Below are positions 1 to 7,216 of a stretch of DNA of 21,277 nucleotides, piece after piece. The position numbers were made by a program, and so were the translations under genes. The stretch lies in NCBI GenBank assembly GCA_964554385.1, contig CAZKOM010000035.1, positions 1 to 21,277 on the forward strand. Direction: 5' to 3'. The notes under the pieces are model-generated. The model was not told the origin of the DNA, did no database searches, and was given only the letters and a program-made list of their open reading frames with translations. The stretch is from JAGKXC01 sp964554385. Lineage in GTDB: Bacteria > Bacteroidota > Bacteroidia > NS11-12g > UBA955. The first letter of the stretch is position 1, and each line of letters opens with the position of its first letter.

Positions 1-816
1 GGCAGTAGCTGTAATAGCAGAAGGTTCAGTAATCGTATAAGAACTAGTTCCTTTGCATCCCTTATTATCTACAATTTCTACATTATATGTACCTGCGGCT
101 AAGAGAGTTAAATCTTCTGAAGTAGATGAAAATGTTCCAGGGCCTGTCCAAGTATATGTTGAGTATGTACCAGAACCACCGGTTGCTGTGATATTCAATG
201 CCCCTGTTGACTTTCCATTACATAAAACATCCGTTTGAGAAGCAGTGCTTGTGATTTTGGCGGGTGTACCTATAATAGCATTAGAATTCGCAATACATCC
301 ATTGGCATCTTTTACAGATATAGAATAAGTACCCGCTGCTTGTCCTGTAAAGTTCGAAGTACTAACATATGAGCCGCTGTTAAAACTATATTGAAAAGGT
401 CCTGTTCCACCAGATATATTATCTATATCGACAACTCCATCTGTCCCTGAAAAACAAGTTACATCCGTAGCTTTATATCCAACAATCTGTAAAGTTGTTA
501 TTTGATCAACCGTTACTGTACTGCTTATAGTATTACTACCACCATCTAAGGCTTCAACAGTATATAATCCTATAGGCAAACCACTTATATCCATTGGATT
601 TGTAACTGAACTTAGAGTTGTTAATGGAAAAGTTGAACTTGAAATTTTGTAGTCTGTAGGTGTAAATCCAGTAACTGAAACAGTTATTTTACCATCTGTA
701 CCACCAAAACAAGAAACCTTCTTAGAATTAGTTAACGTGATTGTATTTTGCCCTAACGCAACGTTTGTAAATAATGCTACAAGGGCGATAGCAAAATATT
801 TATATAATCTAATCAT
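1..816 (-). CDS. Secreted SprB-repeat protein, N-terminal part (runs off left edge)
   Basis: The reading frame is open from an ATG at 816 to the window edge: 272 codons, no stop. Residues 1-23 form a Sec signal peptide (RLYK basic start, hydrophobic core, ending VALGQ). Three modules of about 80 residues follow. Each starts with a conserved Cys (C36, C121, C199; contexts SCFGGTDG, TCFSGTDG, LCNGKSTG). Each has a GTY or GLY strand near its end (GLYTVEALD, GTYSISVKDANGC, GTYNVEIVDNKGC), and the second and third close with a second Cys (C174, C254). This is the pattern of the SprB repeat, found in large Bacteroidota surface proteins that usually leave by the type IX secretion system; SprB itself is a gliding adhesin. 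Whether this one is an adhesin, and whether it carries a C-terminal sorting domain, cannot be seen. An in-frame ATG at 867 would add 17 residues before the signal peptide; I prefer 816 because the signal peptide begins there. Confidence 0.85.
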   Translation of the reverse strand, partial: MIRLYKYFAIALVALFTNVALGQNTITLTNSKKVSCFGGTDGKITVSVTGFTPTDYKISSSTFPLTTLSSVTNPMDISGLPIGLYTVEALDGGSNTISSTVTVDQITTLQIVGYKATDVTCFSGTDGVVDIDNISGGTGPFQYSFNSGSYVSTSNFTGQAAGTYSISVKDANGCIANSNAIIGTPAKITSTASQTDVLCNGKSTGALNITATGGSGTYSTYTWTGPGTFSSTSEDLTLLAAGTYNVEIVDNKGCKGTSSYTITEPSAITATA

Positions 817-959
817 ATTATTTTTTGTAACTATTAGTTTAGGTAATGGTTTTTCTATAATTAACATACTCCTACTTTTTCGGATTGAAATTGATTTTTT
901 GAGGTATTCACCGTATTGGGTTTGACTAAAAATTTAGAAATTTCCGGACAGAACATAGT

Positions 960-992
960 CAAATGTATTAAATCCGGTGTAATATAAGTCAA
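960..992 (-). promoter_or_regulatory. Candidate Bacteroidota promoter for the SprB-repeat gene
   Basis: On the minus strand 967-960 reads TACATTTG, an exact match to the Bacteroidota -7 consensus TAnnTTTG. A TTG lies upstream at 992-990, 22 bp away, in the range of the -33 element. Transcription would start near 954, giving a leader of roughly 90 to 140 nt depending on which ATG is used. In AT-rich DNA such matches also occur by chance. Confidence 0.4.
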
Positions 993-1099
993 ATTCTCTA
1001 AAAATGAATATACACAATCATGGTTCACTGTATACTCGAGCAAACAATCTAAGTTGTCTTTTTTGGAACTGTAATAATTCATGTATCGTAAAACAACGA

Positions 1100-1119
1100 T
1101 TTGGGGCTTTACCCCCAAA
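1100..1119. terminator. Small hairpin, possible terminator downstream of the DUF92 fusion gene
   Basis: TTTGGGG at 1100-1106 pairs with CCCCAAA at 1113-1119 around a six-base loop. It lies about 50 bp past the stop of the minus-strand gene ending at 1170. There is no clear T-run right after it on either strand, so intrinsic termination is only a guess. Confidence 0.25.
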
Positions 1120-1169
1120 AATCATACCGAAATTATTCTATAACAATAAAATCTCGATTAAAATCTGGT

Positions 1170-2672
1170 TTAAAAAAACCAATAAATACACATTAACAAA
1201 AAGACTACTAATATATTAGAAATAAAATTAACGGCGTTATTAGTAACAAACCATAGTCCTTTGAATTTGCTAATATCATTTTTATTTTTTGCATCTCGCC
1301 ATTGTCCATTTATTAATTCTTTATATTGAAACTTAGCGCCAAGAATACTATCCAATATCATACCTAAAAAACCCAAAAGAACATAGAAAATCAATTCGGT
1401 AGTATTCATACCTACTTGGGTGTATCCTATTAGCACGATTATCAAGGACCCGAATAAGCCAAAGGCAGTTCCAACCCAAGTGATTCCGCCGGATACTCCC
1501 GCTCCTAATGGTTTAAATGTTAAAATATCTCTGGGGATTCCTCCATAACGAGAACCTAGTTCACTACTTGCAGTATCCGCCATACAAATCGCCACAGAAA
1601 CCAATATTAATTTCTGTAATTCACCAGGATCAAATATTGAAATTCCAAATACCCACGTACCCCAAGTCAAAATACATAAAATTAAAACGATGCCACCATT
1701 TGCAAATACTTGAGCTGCATTTCTAGGTTTATGAAATCGATCATCCGATACAACATTTTCGGTAGGCAACTTTCCTAAAAGCGAACCAATAACAAGAAAA
1801 ACCAACAATGGCCATAAAGATTGATTTACTAATATCACTACAATAAAAGCCAATAACCAGGCCGCCAAACAACCCGAAAAGGTTAGAAATTTTACCTTAT
1901 ACAACCCTACCAACAACACGAATGAAACTAGTAACAACAGTAACACACTATTTACATGGAAATTAAATGCATCATCAAATCGGTTACTGTTGATCCAATA
2001 CAACAACAGGAAAGCAAATAATGTTACGGTTAAATTATCTGATCCCTTTTTCGAAACAAATTCAGTAATTCCAAGTACTAAAGAAAAAATAATCGCTGTA
2101 AGTAGTATCTCCATTACATCATAATTGGAATACCGTGTTAAATAAGAAGTAACTATCGGAATGCATGAAAAAACAAAGACTAAAAAACCAACTACTGACT
2201 TACTTCTTACGGCATCATTATAGGATTCTTCTATACTTTCACTTACTTTTTTACTTTTCAAATTTGAAACAGCCCTGCCGATCATACCAGCCAATCCATC
2301 AGAAACAGCCAAAATTGTCAACGAAAAAGCAGCTACAACTTGCAACTCTTGTAGATTTTTAAAGATTATTACGAGCAACATTGCCGCAAATACCCCAACA
2401 AAATAAAGCACTCCCCACTCTTTTTCTTTAGAAATCGGATCGGACAAAAACCCCTTGAAAATAGCCCACGATAGTATTATGAACACAAGGGTAACGATGA
2501 TAAATAATGGCAAGGTTGGCAAGTTTACGGAAGCATGTGCACACATTAAAATCACAGAAATATGTAGCGACTTCTTGATATAAAAATGATAATCGCTTGC
2601 CTTGCGCATAAACAAGACCGCCAACATAACCAAGACTAGAATAAAGCCTAAATATATTAAAAATTGCGACAC
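1170..2672 (-). CDS. Fused phytol kinase-like / DUF92 (phytyl-phosphate kinase-like) membrane protein
   Basis: A 500-residue polytopic membrane protein with two recognisable halves. Residues 1 to about 220 look like the dolichol/phytol kinase family (VTE5, CTP-dependent): a K..H motif near 33-37, SDGLAGMIGR at 124-133 and a KSVVGF stretch at 158-163. Residues from about 240 to 500 are a DUF92/TMEM19 domain: RNAAQVFANGG (317-327), DTASSELG (366-373), GVSGGITWVGT (392-402), DSILGAKFQ (441-449) and the NNAVNF stretch (478-483). In plants and cyanobacteria VTE5 phosphorylates phytol and the DUF92 protein VTE6 phosphorylates phytyl phosphate to phytyl diphosphate. One chain could therefore do both steps; this is inference. 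It is divergent from a VTE2-like prenyltransferase 61 bp away, which supports the idea. The furthest upstream start is GTG at 2672 and no nearby ATG precedes the first helix. Another polyprenol substrate is possible. Confidence 0.82.
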   Translation of the reverse strand: MSQFLIYLGFILVLVMLAVLFMRKASDYHFYIKKSLHISVILMCAHASVNLPTLPLFIIVTLVFIILSWAIFKGFLSDPISKEKEWGVLYFVGVFAAMLLVIIFKNLQELQVVAAFSLTILAVSDGLAGMIGRAVSNLKSKKVSESIEESYNDAVRSKSVVGFLVFVFSCIPIVTSYLTRYSNYDVMEILLTAIIFSLVLGITEFVSKKGSDNLTVTLFAFLLLYWINSNRFDDAFNFHVNSVLLLLLVSFVLLVGLYKVKFLTFSGCLAAWLLAFIVVILVNQSLWPLLVFLVIGSLLGKLPTENVVSDDRFHKPRNAAQVFANGGIVLILCILTWGTWVFGISIFDPGELQKLILVSVAICMADTASSELGSRYGGIPRDILTFKPLGAGVSGGITWVGTAFGLFGSLIIVLIGYTQVGMNTTELIFYVLLGFLGMILDSILGAKFQYKELINGQWRDAKNKNDISKFKGLWFVTNNAVNFISNILVVFLLMCIYWFF

Positions 2673-2733
2673 TAAAGAAATTTAGAATTACCCAAACTAA
2701 CACAAAAAAGTTGAATTAGTTGTTTATTTGAAT

Positions 2734-3729
2734 ATGAATATTCTAAACCCTAGAATTATTTGGAAATTTTCAAGACCTCATACCATAATTGGAAGTGCAT
2801 TAAGTATTGTTTCTATTTTTTTATTAGTCATTTTTTCTATTGAAAAACATACTGAAATTGTAACAAAAATAATATCTCACGATTTTTCCGAAAAAAGAAT
2901 AGGATTTATACCCAATTTAATACACTCATTGGAATTCTATTTAAGTATTCTAATTCCCACCCTTATCGCCTGTCTACTTTGCAATATTTTTATTACTGGT
3001 CTCAACCAAATAACTGATATTGAAATAGATAAAATAAACAAACCCAACCTACCAATTATTACTGGAGAACTATCAATTAAAGAGGCAAAAATTTTAGTAT
3101 CAATAGCAATAATTGCATCTTTAACTCTTGCCTATCTTCATGATACTTTTCTTTTTTATTTAATTACTATTATTGCAGGAATTGGTGCTATTTATTCGCT
3201 TCCACCAATTCGATTAAAACAACGATATTCTTGGGCTTCCCTTGCCATAGCTTTAGTCAGAGGACCCCTTATTAATATAGGTATAGCAATACACTTTATT
3301 CGTGTTTTTAATCATAATGTTTCATTTGAAACATTCCCGTGGTTACTTCCATTAACAGTATTTATCACTTGCTTTAGTATTGGAATCGCATGGTTTAAAG
3401 ACATTCCCGACACCGATGGAGACAAGCAATTTAATGTTAAAACATTAGCTGCCACCTTTAGCAAGGAAAAAGCATTAAAAATGGGCACAAGTTTAATTGC
3501 AATAACGTATATTTTCATGGGAACAATTTGGTTTTTCATTCCCACATTAAATCCTTACTCTGCCTTGTGGTTGTTGTTAATTCATGGCATCCTTCTCTTT
3601 CTTTTTTACACAAAATCAAACAACACAAAACTAGATTCTCAAGAATCCATAAAGAAGTTTTATAAATTTTATTGGGTCTTATTTTTCTTGGAGTACCTGC
3701 TTTTACCCATTGTCTTCCGATTTGTATAA
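2734..3729 (+). CDS. UbiA-family prenyltransferase, homogentisate phytyltransferase-like (VTE2-like)
   Basis: A 331-residue membrane prenyltransferase. From the ATG at 2734, the first Asp-rich motif is N91QITD95IEID99 within GLNQITDIEIDKINKPNLP, and the second is KDIPDTDGD at 222-230. The C-terminus (FYKFYWVLFFLEYLLLP) and the FKDIPD..GD signature resemble homogentisate phytyl/geranylgeranyl transferases more than MenA, CyoE or the archaeal-lipid DGGGP synthases. The family condenses phytyl or geranylgeranyl diphosphate with homogentisate, with loss of CO2, in the membrane. A TTG at 2728 is in frame, but the ATG six bases later starts the usual short N-terminus (NPRIIWKFSRPHT). The divergent neighbour, a fused kinase able in principle to make phytyl diphosphate, fits this role. 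The aromatic substrate is inferred from family resemblance; homogentisate-forming and later methyltransferase or cyclase genes are not in the window. Confidence 0.82.
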   Translation: MNILNPRIIWKFSRPHTIIGSALSIVSIFLLVIFSIEKHTEIVTKIISHDFSEKRIGFIPNLIHSLEFYLSILIPTLIACLLCNIFITGLNQITDIEIDKINKPNLPIITGELSIKEAKILVSIAIIASLTLAYLHDTFLFYLITIIAGIGAIYSLPPIRLKQRYSWASLAIALVRGPLINIGIAIHFIRVFNHNVSFETFPWLLPLTVFITCFSIGIAWFKDIPDTDGDKQFNVKTLAATFSKEKALKMGTSLIAITYIFMGTIWFFIPTLNPYSALWLLLIHGILLFLFYTKSNNTKLDSQESIKKFYKFYWVLFFLEYLLLPIVFRFV

Positions 3730-3794
3730 ATTTCACAAATTCCCAAATTTTTCATTTTACAAAACTTATCCGTTCAAATGTATCCTCGATAGCC

Positions 3795-3802
3795 TAACTT
3801 TG
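3795..3802 (+). promoter_or_regulatory. -7 promoter element of carB (TAACTTTG)
   Basis: An exact TAnnTTTG match 16 bp before the carB ATG. A TTC at 3773-3775, 19 bp upstream, may act as an imperfect -33 element. The same octamer lies before ricT at 11278-11271. The predicted leader is only about 10 nt, so a carbamoyl-phosphate or pyrimidine leader attenuator is unlikely from this start. Confidence 0.5.
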
Positions 3803-3818
3803 TGCAATTTTTGGATAT

Positions 3819-6650
3819 ATGCCTAAAGACAATTCTCTCAAACACGTTCTTATCATTGGCAGTGGGCCAATTATCATCGGTCAAGCTTGTGAATTTGACT
3901 ATTCCGGCTCACAATCTGCTAGAAGTTTACGCGAAGAAGGCATTATCGTTTCCCTCATCAACTCTAACCCGGCTACTATCATGACGGATAAAATCAATGC
4001 CGATCATGTGTATTTACAGCCGTTAACCCCTGAGAGTATTGAAAAAATCCTATTAGAACACTCTCAGAATCAACCCATAGACGCCGTATTACCCACCATG
4101 GGGGGACAAACTGCATTAAACTTAGCAAAAGAATGCGATGAATTAGGAATTTGGGAGAAATACAATTGCCGAATCATCGGTGTAAATATCGAAGCGATTG
4201 ATAAAATGGAAGATCGCGAAAAGTTCAGACAATTAATGGTTGAACTGGGAGTAGGTGTCGCTAAGAGTCAAATCGCTAACAGTTTCCTAGAGGGTAAGGA
4301 AATTGCTCAAAAGATTGGGTTTCCCATAGTAATTAGGCCCAGTTATACCTTAGGTGGTACAGGGGGGAGTATTGTTTATAAAAAGGAAGAATTTGATTCC
4401 GCTTTACAGCGTGGGTTAGAAGCATCGCCCGTACACGAAGTTTTGGTGGAACAAGCTGTACTGGGTTGGAAAGAATATGAATTCGAATTACTACGGGATA
4501 AAAAAGATGATATCGCTGTAATTTGTACGATTGAGAACTTTGACCCAATGGGAATTCACACTGGGGATAGCATAACCGTAGCACCGGCAATGACATTAAG
4601 CGACACTGCATTTCAACGAATGCGAGATATGGCGTTTAAAATGATGCGAAGCATGGGCGATTTTGCAGGAGGGTGTAACGTTCAGTTTGCAGTAAACCCT
4701 GAAGATGAAGATATCATTGCCATTGAAATTAATCCGCGTGTAAGTAGAAGTAGTGCATTGGCTTCAAAAGCAACCGGTTATCCCATTGCAAAAATTGCTA
4801 CCAAGTTAGCAATTGGGTATTACTTGGATGAACTTACCAATCCCGTTACCAAAACAACCAGTGCATTTTTTGAACCTGCTATCGATTATGTAATCGTTAA
4901 AATACCTCGATTTAATTTTGATAAGTTCCCTGGTGCGGAAACCAGACTAGGTTTCCAGATGAAGAGCGTGGGTGAAGTAATGGCGATAGGGAGAAGCTTC
5001 CAAGAAGCGTTACAAAAGGCTTGTCAGAGTCTCGAAATCAGCAGACATGGCTTGGGTGCAGATGGAAAGGTGAGTAGAAATTTGGAGGAATTAATACACG
5101 GACTGGAGCATGCTTCGTGGAACCGAATTTTCCAAGTAAAAGATGCCTTAGCTTTAGGTGTACCGATCAGTAGTGTACAAAAAATTACTAAAATTGATCG
5201 TTGGTTTTTAGAACAGATCAACGATCTGGTTAAAACTGAAAACGAAATTCGCAGATACAATCCAGAGAACATTGCAAAATCCTTATTAAAACAAGCAAAG
5301 GAAAAAGGGTTTTCCGATGAACAAATTGCTTGGTTAATGGGAGGAAATACTACGGCCGAACAAGTGTATAATAAGCGGAAAGAGTTAGGAATTACTCGGG
5401 TTTACAAAATGGTTGATACCTGTAGTGCAGAATTCCCATCTCCAACAAACTACTTTTATTCAACCTTTGATGGCGAAAACGAAAGTGTTCGTTCGGATAA
5501 GAAAAAAGTGTTTGTACTGGGATCAGGTCCAAACCGTATTGGACAAGGGATAGAGTTTGATTATTCTTGCGTGCACGGTATTTTGGCAGCACGGGAAGCG
5601 GGATATGAAGCAATCATGATCAATTGCAATCCCGAAACAGTAAGTACGGATTTCGATATGGCCGATAAATTATATTTCGAGCCGATATATTGGGAACATT
5701 TAATTGAACTGATTGAATATGAAAAACCCGAAGGGATTATTGTTCAATTAGGAGGGCAAACTGCCTTGAAATTGTCGGAAAAATTCCACGAAAAAGGAAT
5801 TAAAATCATTGGCACATCCTATGATAACATGGATATCGCGGAGGATCGCGGTAGATTTTCGGATATGCTCGCCGAACTCGAGATACCCTATCCAAAATAC
5901 GGTGTTGCTATTGATGCAGATGAGGCGATTAGAATAGCCAATGAAGTTGGCTATCCAGTATTAGTTCGACCTAGTTATGTTTTAGGCGGACAAGGAATGG
6001 TTATTGTTATTAATGATGAGGACCTTGAAAAAGCTGTTGTAAAATTACTAGGGGACTTACCCGGTAATAGGGTGTTAATTGATCATTTCTTAGATCGAGC
6101 CGAAGAAGCAGAAAGCGATAGTATAAGCGACGGTGAAGACGTGCATATCATTGGTATGATGGAACACATTGAACCCGCAGGGATTCACTCAGGAGATTCC
6201 AGTGCGGTACTTCCACCTTTTTCATTGAGCAATTCCGTTAAACAACAAATGGAAGAATATACAACAAAAATTGCTCGTGCACTGAATATTCGAGGTTTGT
6301 TGAATATCCAATTCGCAATTAAAAACGAAAAAGTTTATGTAATTGAAGCTAACCCAAGAGCATCCAGAACGGTACCATTTATATGTAAAGCGTATGATGT
6401 TCCCTACGTAAATATGGCCACTAAGGTAATGTTGGGCGTAAATAAAATAAAGGACTTTAGTATACCTGAAAGACCAGCAGGTTATGCTATAAAACAGCCT
6501 GTATTTAGCTTTAATAAATTTCCTGGTGTAAGTAGAGAATTGGGTCCAGAAATGAAGAGTACGGGTGAAGCAATTGTATTTATTAACGATTTGAAGGATC
6601 CTACTTTCCGTGACTTATACAAGCAGAAAAGCATGTATCTCAGTCATTAA
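3819..6650 (+). CDS. carB: Carbamoyl-phosphate synthase large subunit, short form
   Basis: Makes carbamoyl phosphate from bicarbonate, ATP and glutamine-derived ammonia for pyrimidine and arginine synthesis, together with CarA (not in the window). Both homologous synthetase halves are present. The carboxyphosphate half starts with VLIIGSGPIIIGQ and has GGQTALNLA and the ATP-grasp run RPSYTLGGTGG. The carbamoyl-phosphate half starts at about residue 562 (KKVFVLGSGPNRIGQG) with GGQTALKLS and RPSYVLGGQGM. The protein is 943 residues and stops about 25 residues after EMKSTGEAIVF, whereas E. coli CarB continues to 1073 with an MGS-like allosteric domain binding UMP and ornithine. That domain is missing here. 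The ending is clean, with a new gene 48 bp on, so this looks like a natural short form, which I believe is common in Bacteroidota, and not a frameshift. Confidence 0.97.
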   Translation: MPKDNSLKHVLIIGSGPIIIGQACEFDYSGSQSARSLREEGIIVSLINSNPATIMTDKINADHVYLQPLTPESIEKILLEHSQNQPIDAVLPTMGGQTALNLAKECDELGIWEKYNCRIIGVNIEAIDKMEDREKFRQLMVELGVGVAKSQIANSFLEGKEIAQKIGFPIVIRPSYTLGGTGGSIVYKKEEFDSALQRGLEASPVHEVLVEQAVLGWKEYEFELLRDKKDDIAVICTIENFDPMGIHTGDSITVAPAMTLSDTAFQRMRDMAFKMMRSMGDFAGGCNVQFAVNPEDEDIIAIEINPRVSRSSALASKATGYPIAKIATKLAIGYYLDELTNPVTKTTSAFFEPAIDYVIVKIPRFNFDKFPGAETRLGFQMKSVGEVMAIGRSFQEALQKACQSLEISRHGLGADGKVSRNLEELIHGLEHASWNRIFQVKDALALGVPISSVQKITKIDRWFLEQINDLVKTENEIRRYNPENIAKSLLKQAKEKGFSDEQIAWLMGGNTTAEQVYNKRKELGITRVYKMVDTCSAEFPSPTNYFYSTFDGENESVRSDKKKVFVLGSGPNRIGQGIEFDYSCVHGILAAREAGYEAIMINCNPETVSTDFDMADKLYFEPIYWEHLIELIEYEKPEGIIVQLGGQTALKLSEKFHEKGIKIIGTSYDNMDIAEDRGRFSDMLAELEIPYPKYGVAIDADEAIRIANEVGYPVLVRPSYVLGGQGMVIVINDEDLEKAVVKLLGDLPGNRVLIDHFLDRAEEAESDSISDGEDVHIIGMMEHIEPAGIHSGDSSAVLPPFSLSNSVKQQMEEYTTKIARALNIRGLLNIQFAIKNEKVYVIEANPRASRTVPFICKAYDVPYVNMATKVMLGVNKIKDFSIPERPAGYAIKQPVFSFNKFPGVSRELGPEMKSTGEAIVFINDLKDPTFRDLYKQKSMYLSH

Positions 6651-6652
6651 CA

Positions 6653-6692
6653 TAGATTTGGCACAATATTTGGCAACAATTCTGTAAATTTG
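6653..6692 (+). promoter_or_regulatory. Two candidate -7 elements before the small secreted protein
   Basis: TAGATTTG (6653-6660) and TAAATTTG (6685-6692) both match TAnnTTTG exactly. The first would give a leader of about 30 nt but lacks a clear TTG at -33. The second has TTTG at 6657-6660 as a possible -33 with a long 24 bp spacer, and would give an almost leaderless message. They fill most of the 48 bp between carB and the next gene, suggesting separate transcription. Confidence 0.4.
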
Positions 6693-6698
6693 ATTGCC

Positions 6699-7214
6699 AT
6701 GAAAAAAATATTTGCTCCAATCGCCATTGTATCGACCTTACTGATTAGTAATTCTAGTTACAGTCAGGCAGTACAAGATTTCACCCACGGTGTTTATGTT
6801 GAAAATACTGCCTTTGCAGCAAATCCAGGAAATTGGAGTGGGAAAATCGTTGAATTGCGAGATATACCATATGCTGGATCTAAACCAACGCCAGCTCCTG
6901 TAAAAACAAAAACGGCAACCGCCAATGCTTCAAATTCTGTAAATAACAGTAGCTCACCTGTCAGTGGTGCTCCTATTGCTCCGGCTACCGCTGGACCTAA
7001 TGGAGGTACTGCTACTTCAACCATCCCTACATGTGAATCCGTTGCTGGTTATAGCTCTATGCCCTTTGCCATCACTCCAACGTTTAAACCGTGTATTTTG
7101 ATGACCAATGCCGTTAAGAAACAATTACCTCCAAAAAGCAGCAAATTGATTCTTTACGTTTATTGCAAGAGCGATGGCAGTTTAGAGCTAAAACGAGTGA
7201 AGCGAATAAATTAA
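6699..7214 (+). CDS. Small secreted protein of unknown function
   Basis: I do not recognise a family. From the ATG at 6699 the protein has 171 residues. It starts with a standard Sec signal peptide (MKKIFAPIAIVSTLLI, likely cut near SYSQ/A). A short segment with NPGNWSGKIVELRDIPY follows, then a low-complexity linker of roughly 50 residues rich in Ala, Thr, Ser, Pro and Asn. The C-terminal part has three Cys (contexts PTCESV, KPCILM, VYCKSD). No lipobox, transmembrane helix or type IX sorting domain is visible, so it is probably periplasmic. An in-frame TTG at 6690 is a weaker start because it falls within a -7 promoter match. Its stop is 2 bp from the stop of the convergent helicase gene. 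Confidence 0.75.
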   Translation: MKKIFAPIAIVSTLLISNSSYSQAVQDFTHGVYVENTAFAANPGNWSGKIVELRDIPYAGSKPTPAPVKTKTATANASNSVNNSSSPVSGAPIAPATAGPNGGTATSTIPTCESVAGYSSMPFAITPTFKPCILMTNAVKKQLPPKSSKLILYVYCKSDGSLELKRVKRIN

Positions 7215-7216
7215 AT

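Larger units (their letters stand above)
868..1169. other. Gene-free stretch between DUF92 fusion gene and SprB-repeat gene
   Basis: About 300 bp of AT-rich DNA between two genes on the minus strand. Short open frames cross it on both strands, but they have no recognisable domain, signal peptide or plausible composition. It holds a candidate promoter for the SprB-repeat gene near 960-992 and a G/C hairpin at 1100-1119. I see nothing else in it. Confidence 0.6.

Noticed and set aside
861..1118. Minus-strand 85-residue open frame upstream of the SprB-repeat gene
   Set aside because: No domain, signal peptide or membrane segment; overlaps the promoter candidate and the SprB gene start; composition looks like translated intergenic DNA.
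2728..2733. TTG start two codons earlier for the VTE2-like gene
   Set aside because: An ATG follows six bases later and gives the usual short N-terminus; TTG starts are rare in this phylum.
2673..2733. Strong shared promoter between the divergent VTE5-VTE6-like and VTE2-like genes
   Set aside because: Only near matches to TAnnTTTG (TTAGTTTG on the minus strand, TTTATTTG on the plus strand) and no spaced -33 element; not good enough to annotate.
6600..6650. Frameshift explaining the short CarB
   Set aside because: The frame ends cleanly with a stop after a plausible C-terminus, promoter elements and a new signal-peptide gene follow, and no allosteric-domain sequence is visible in the other frames downstream.
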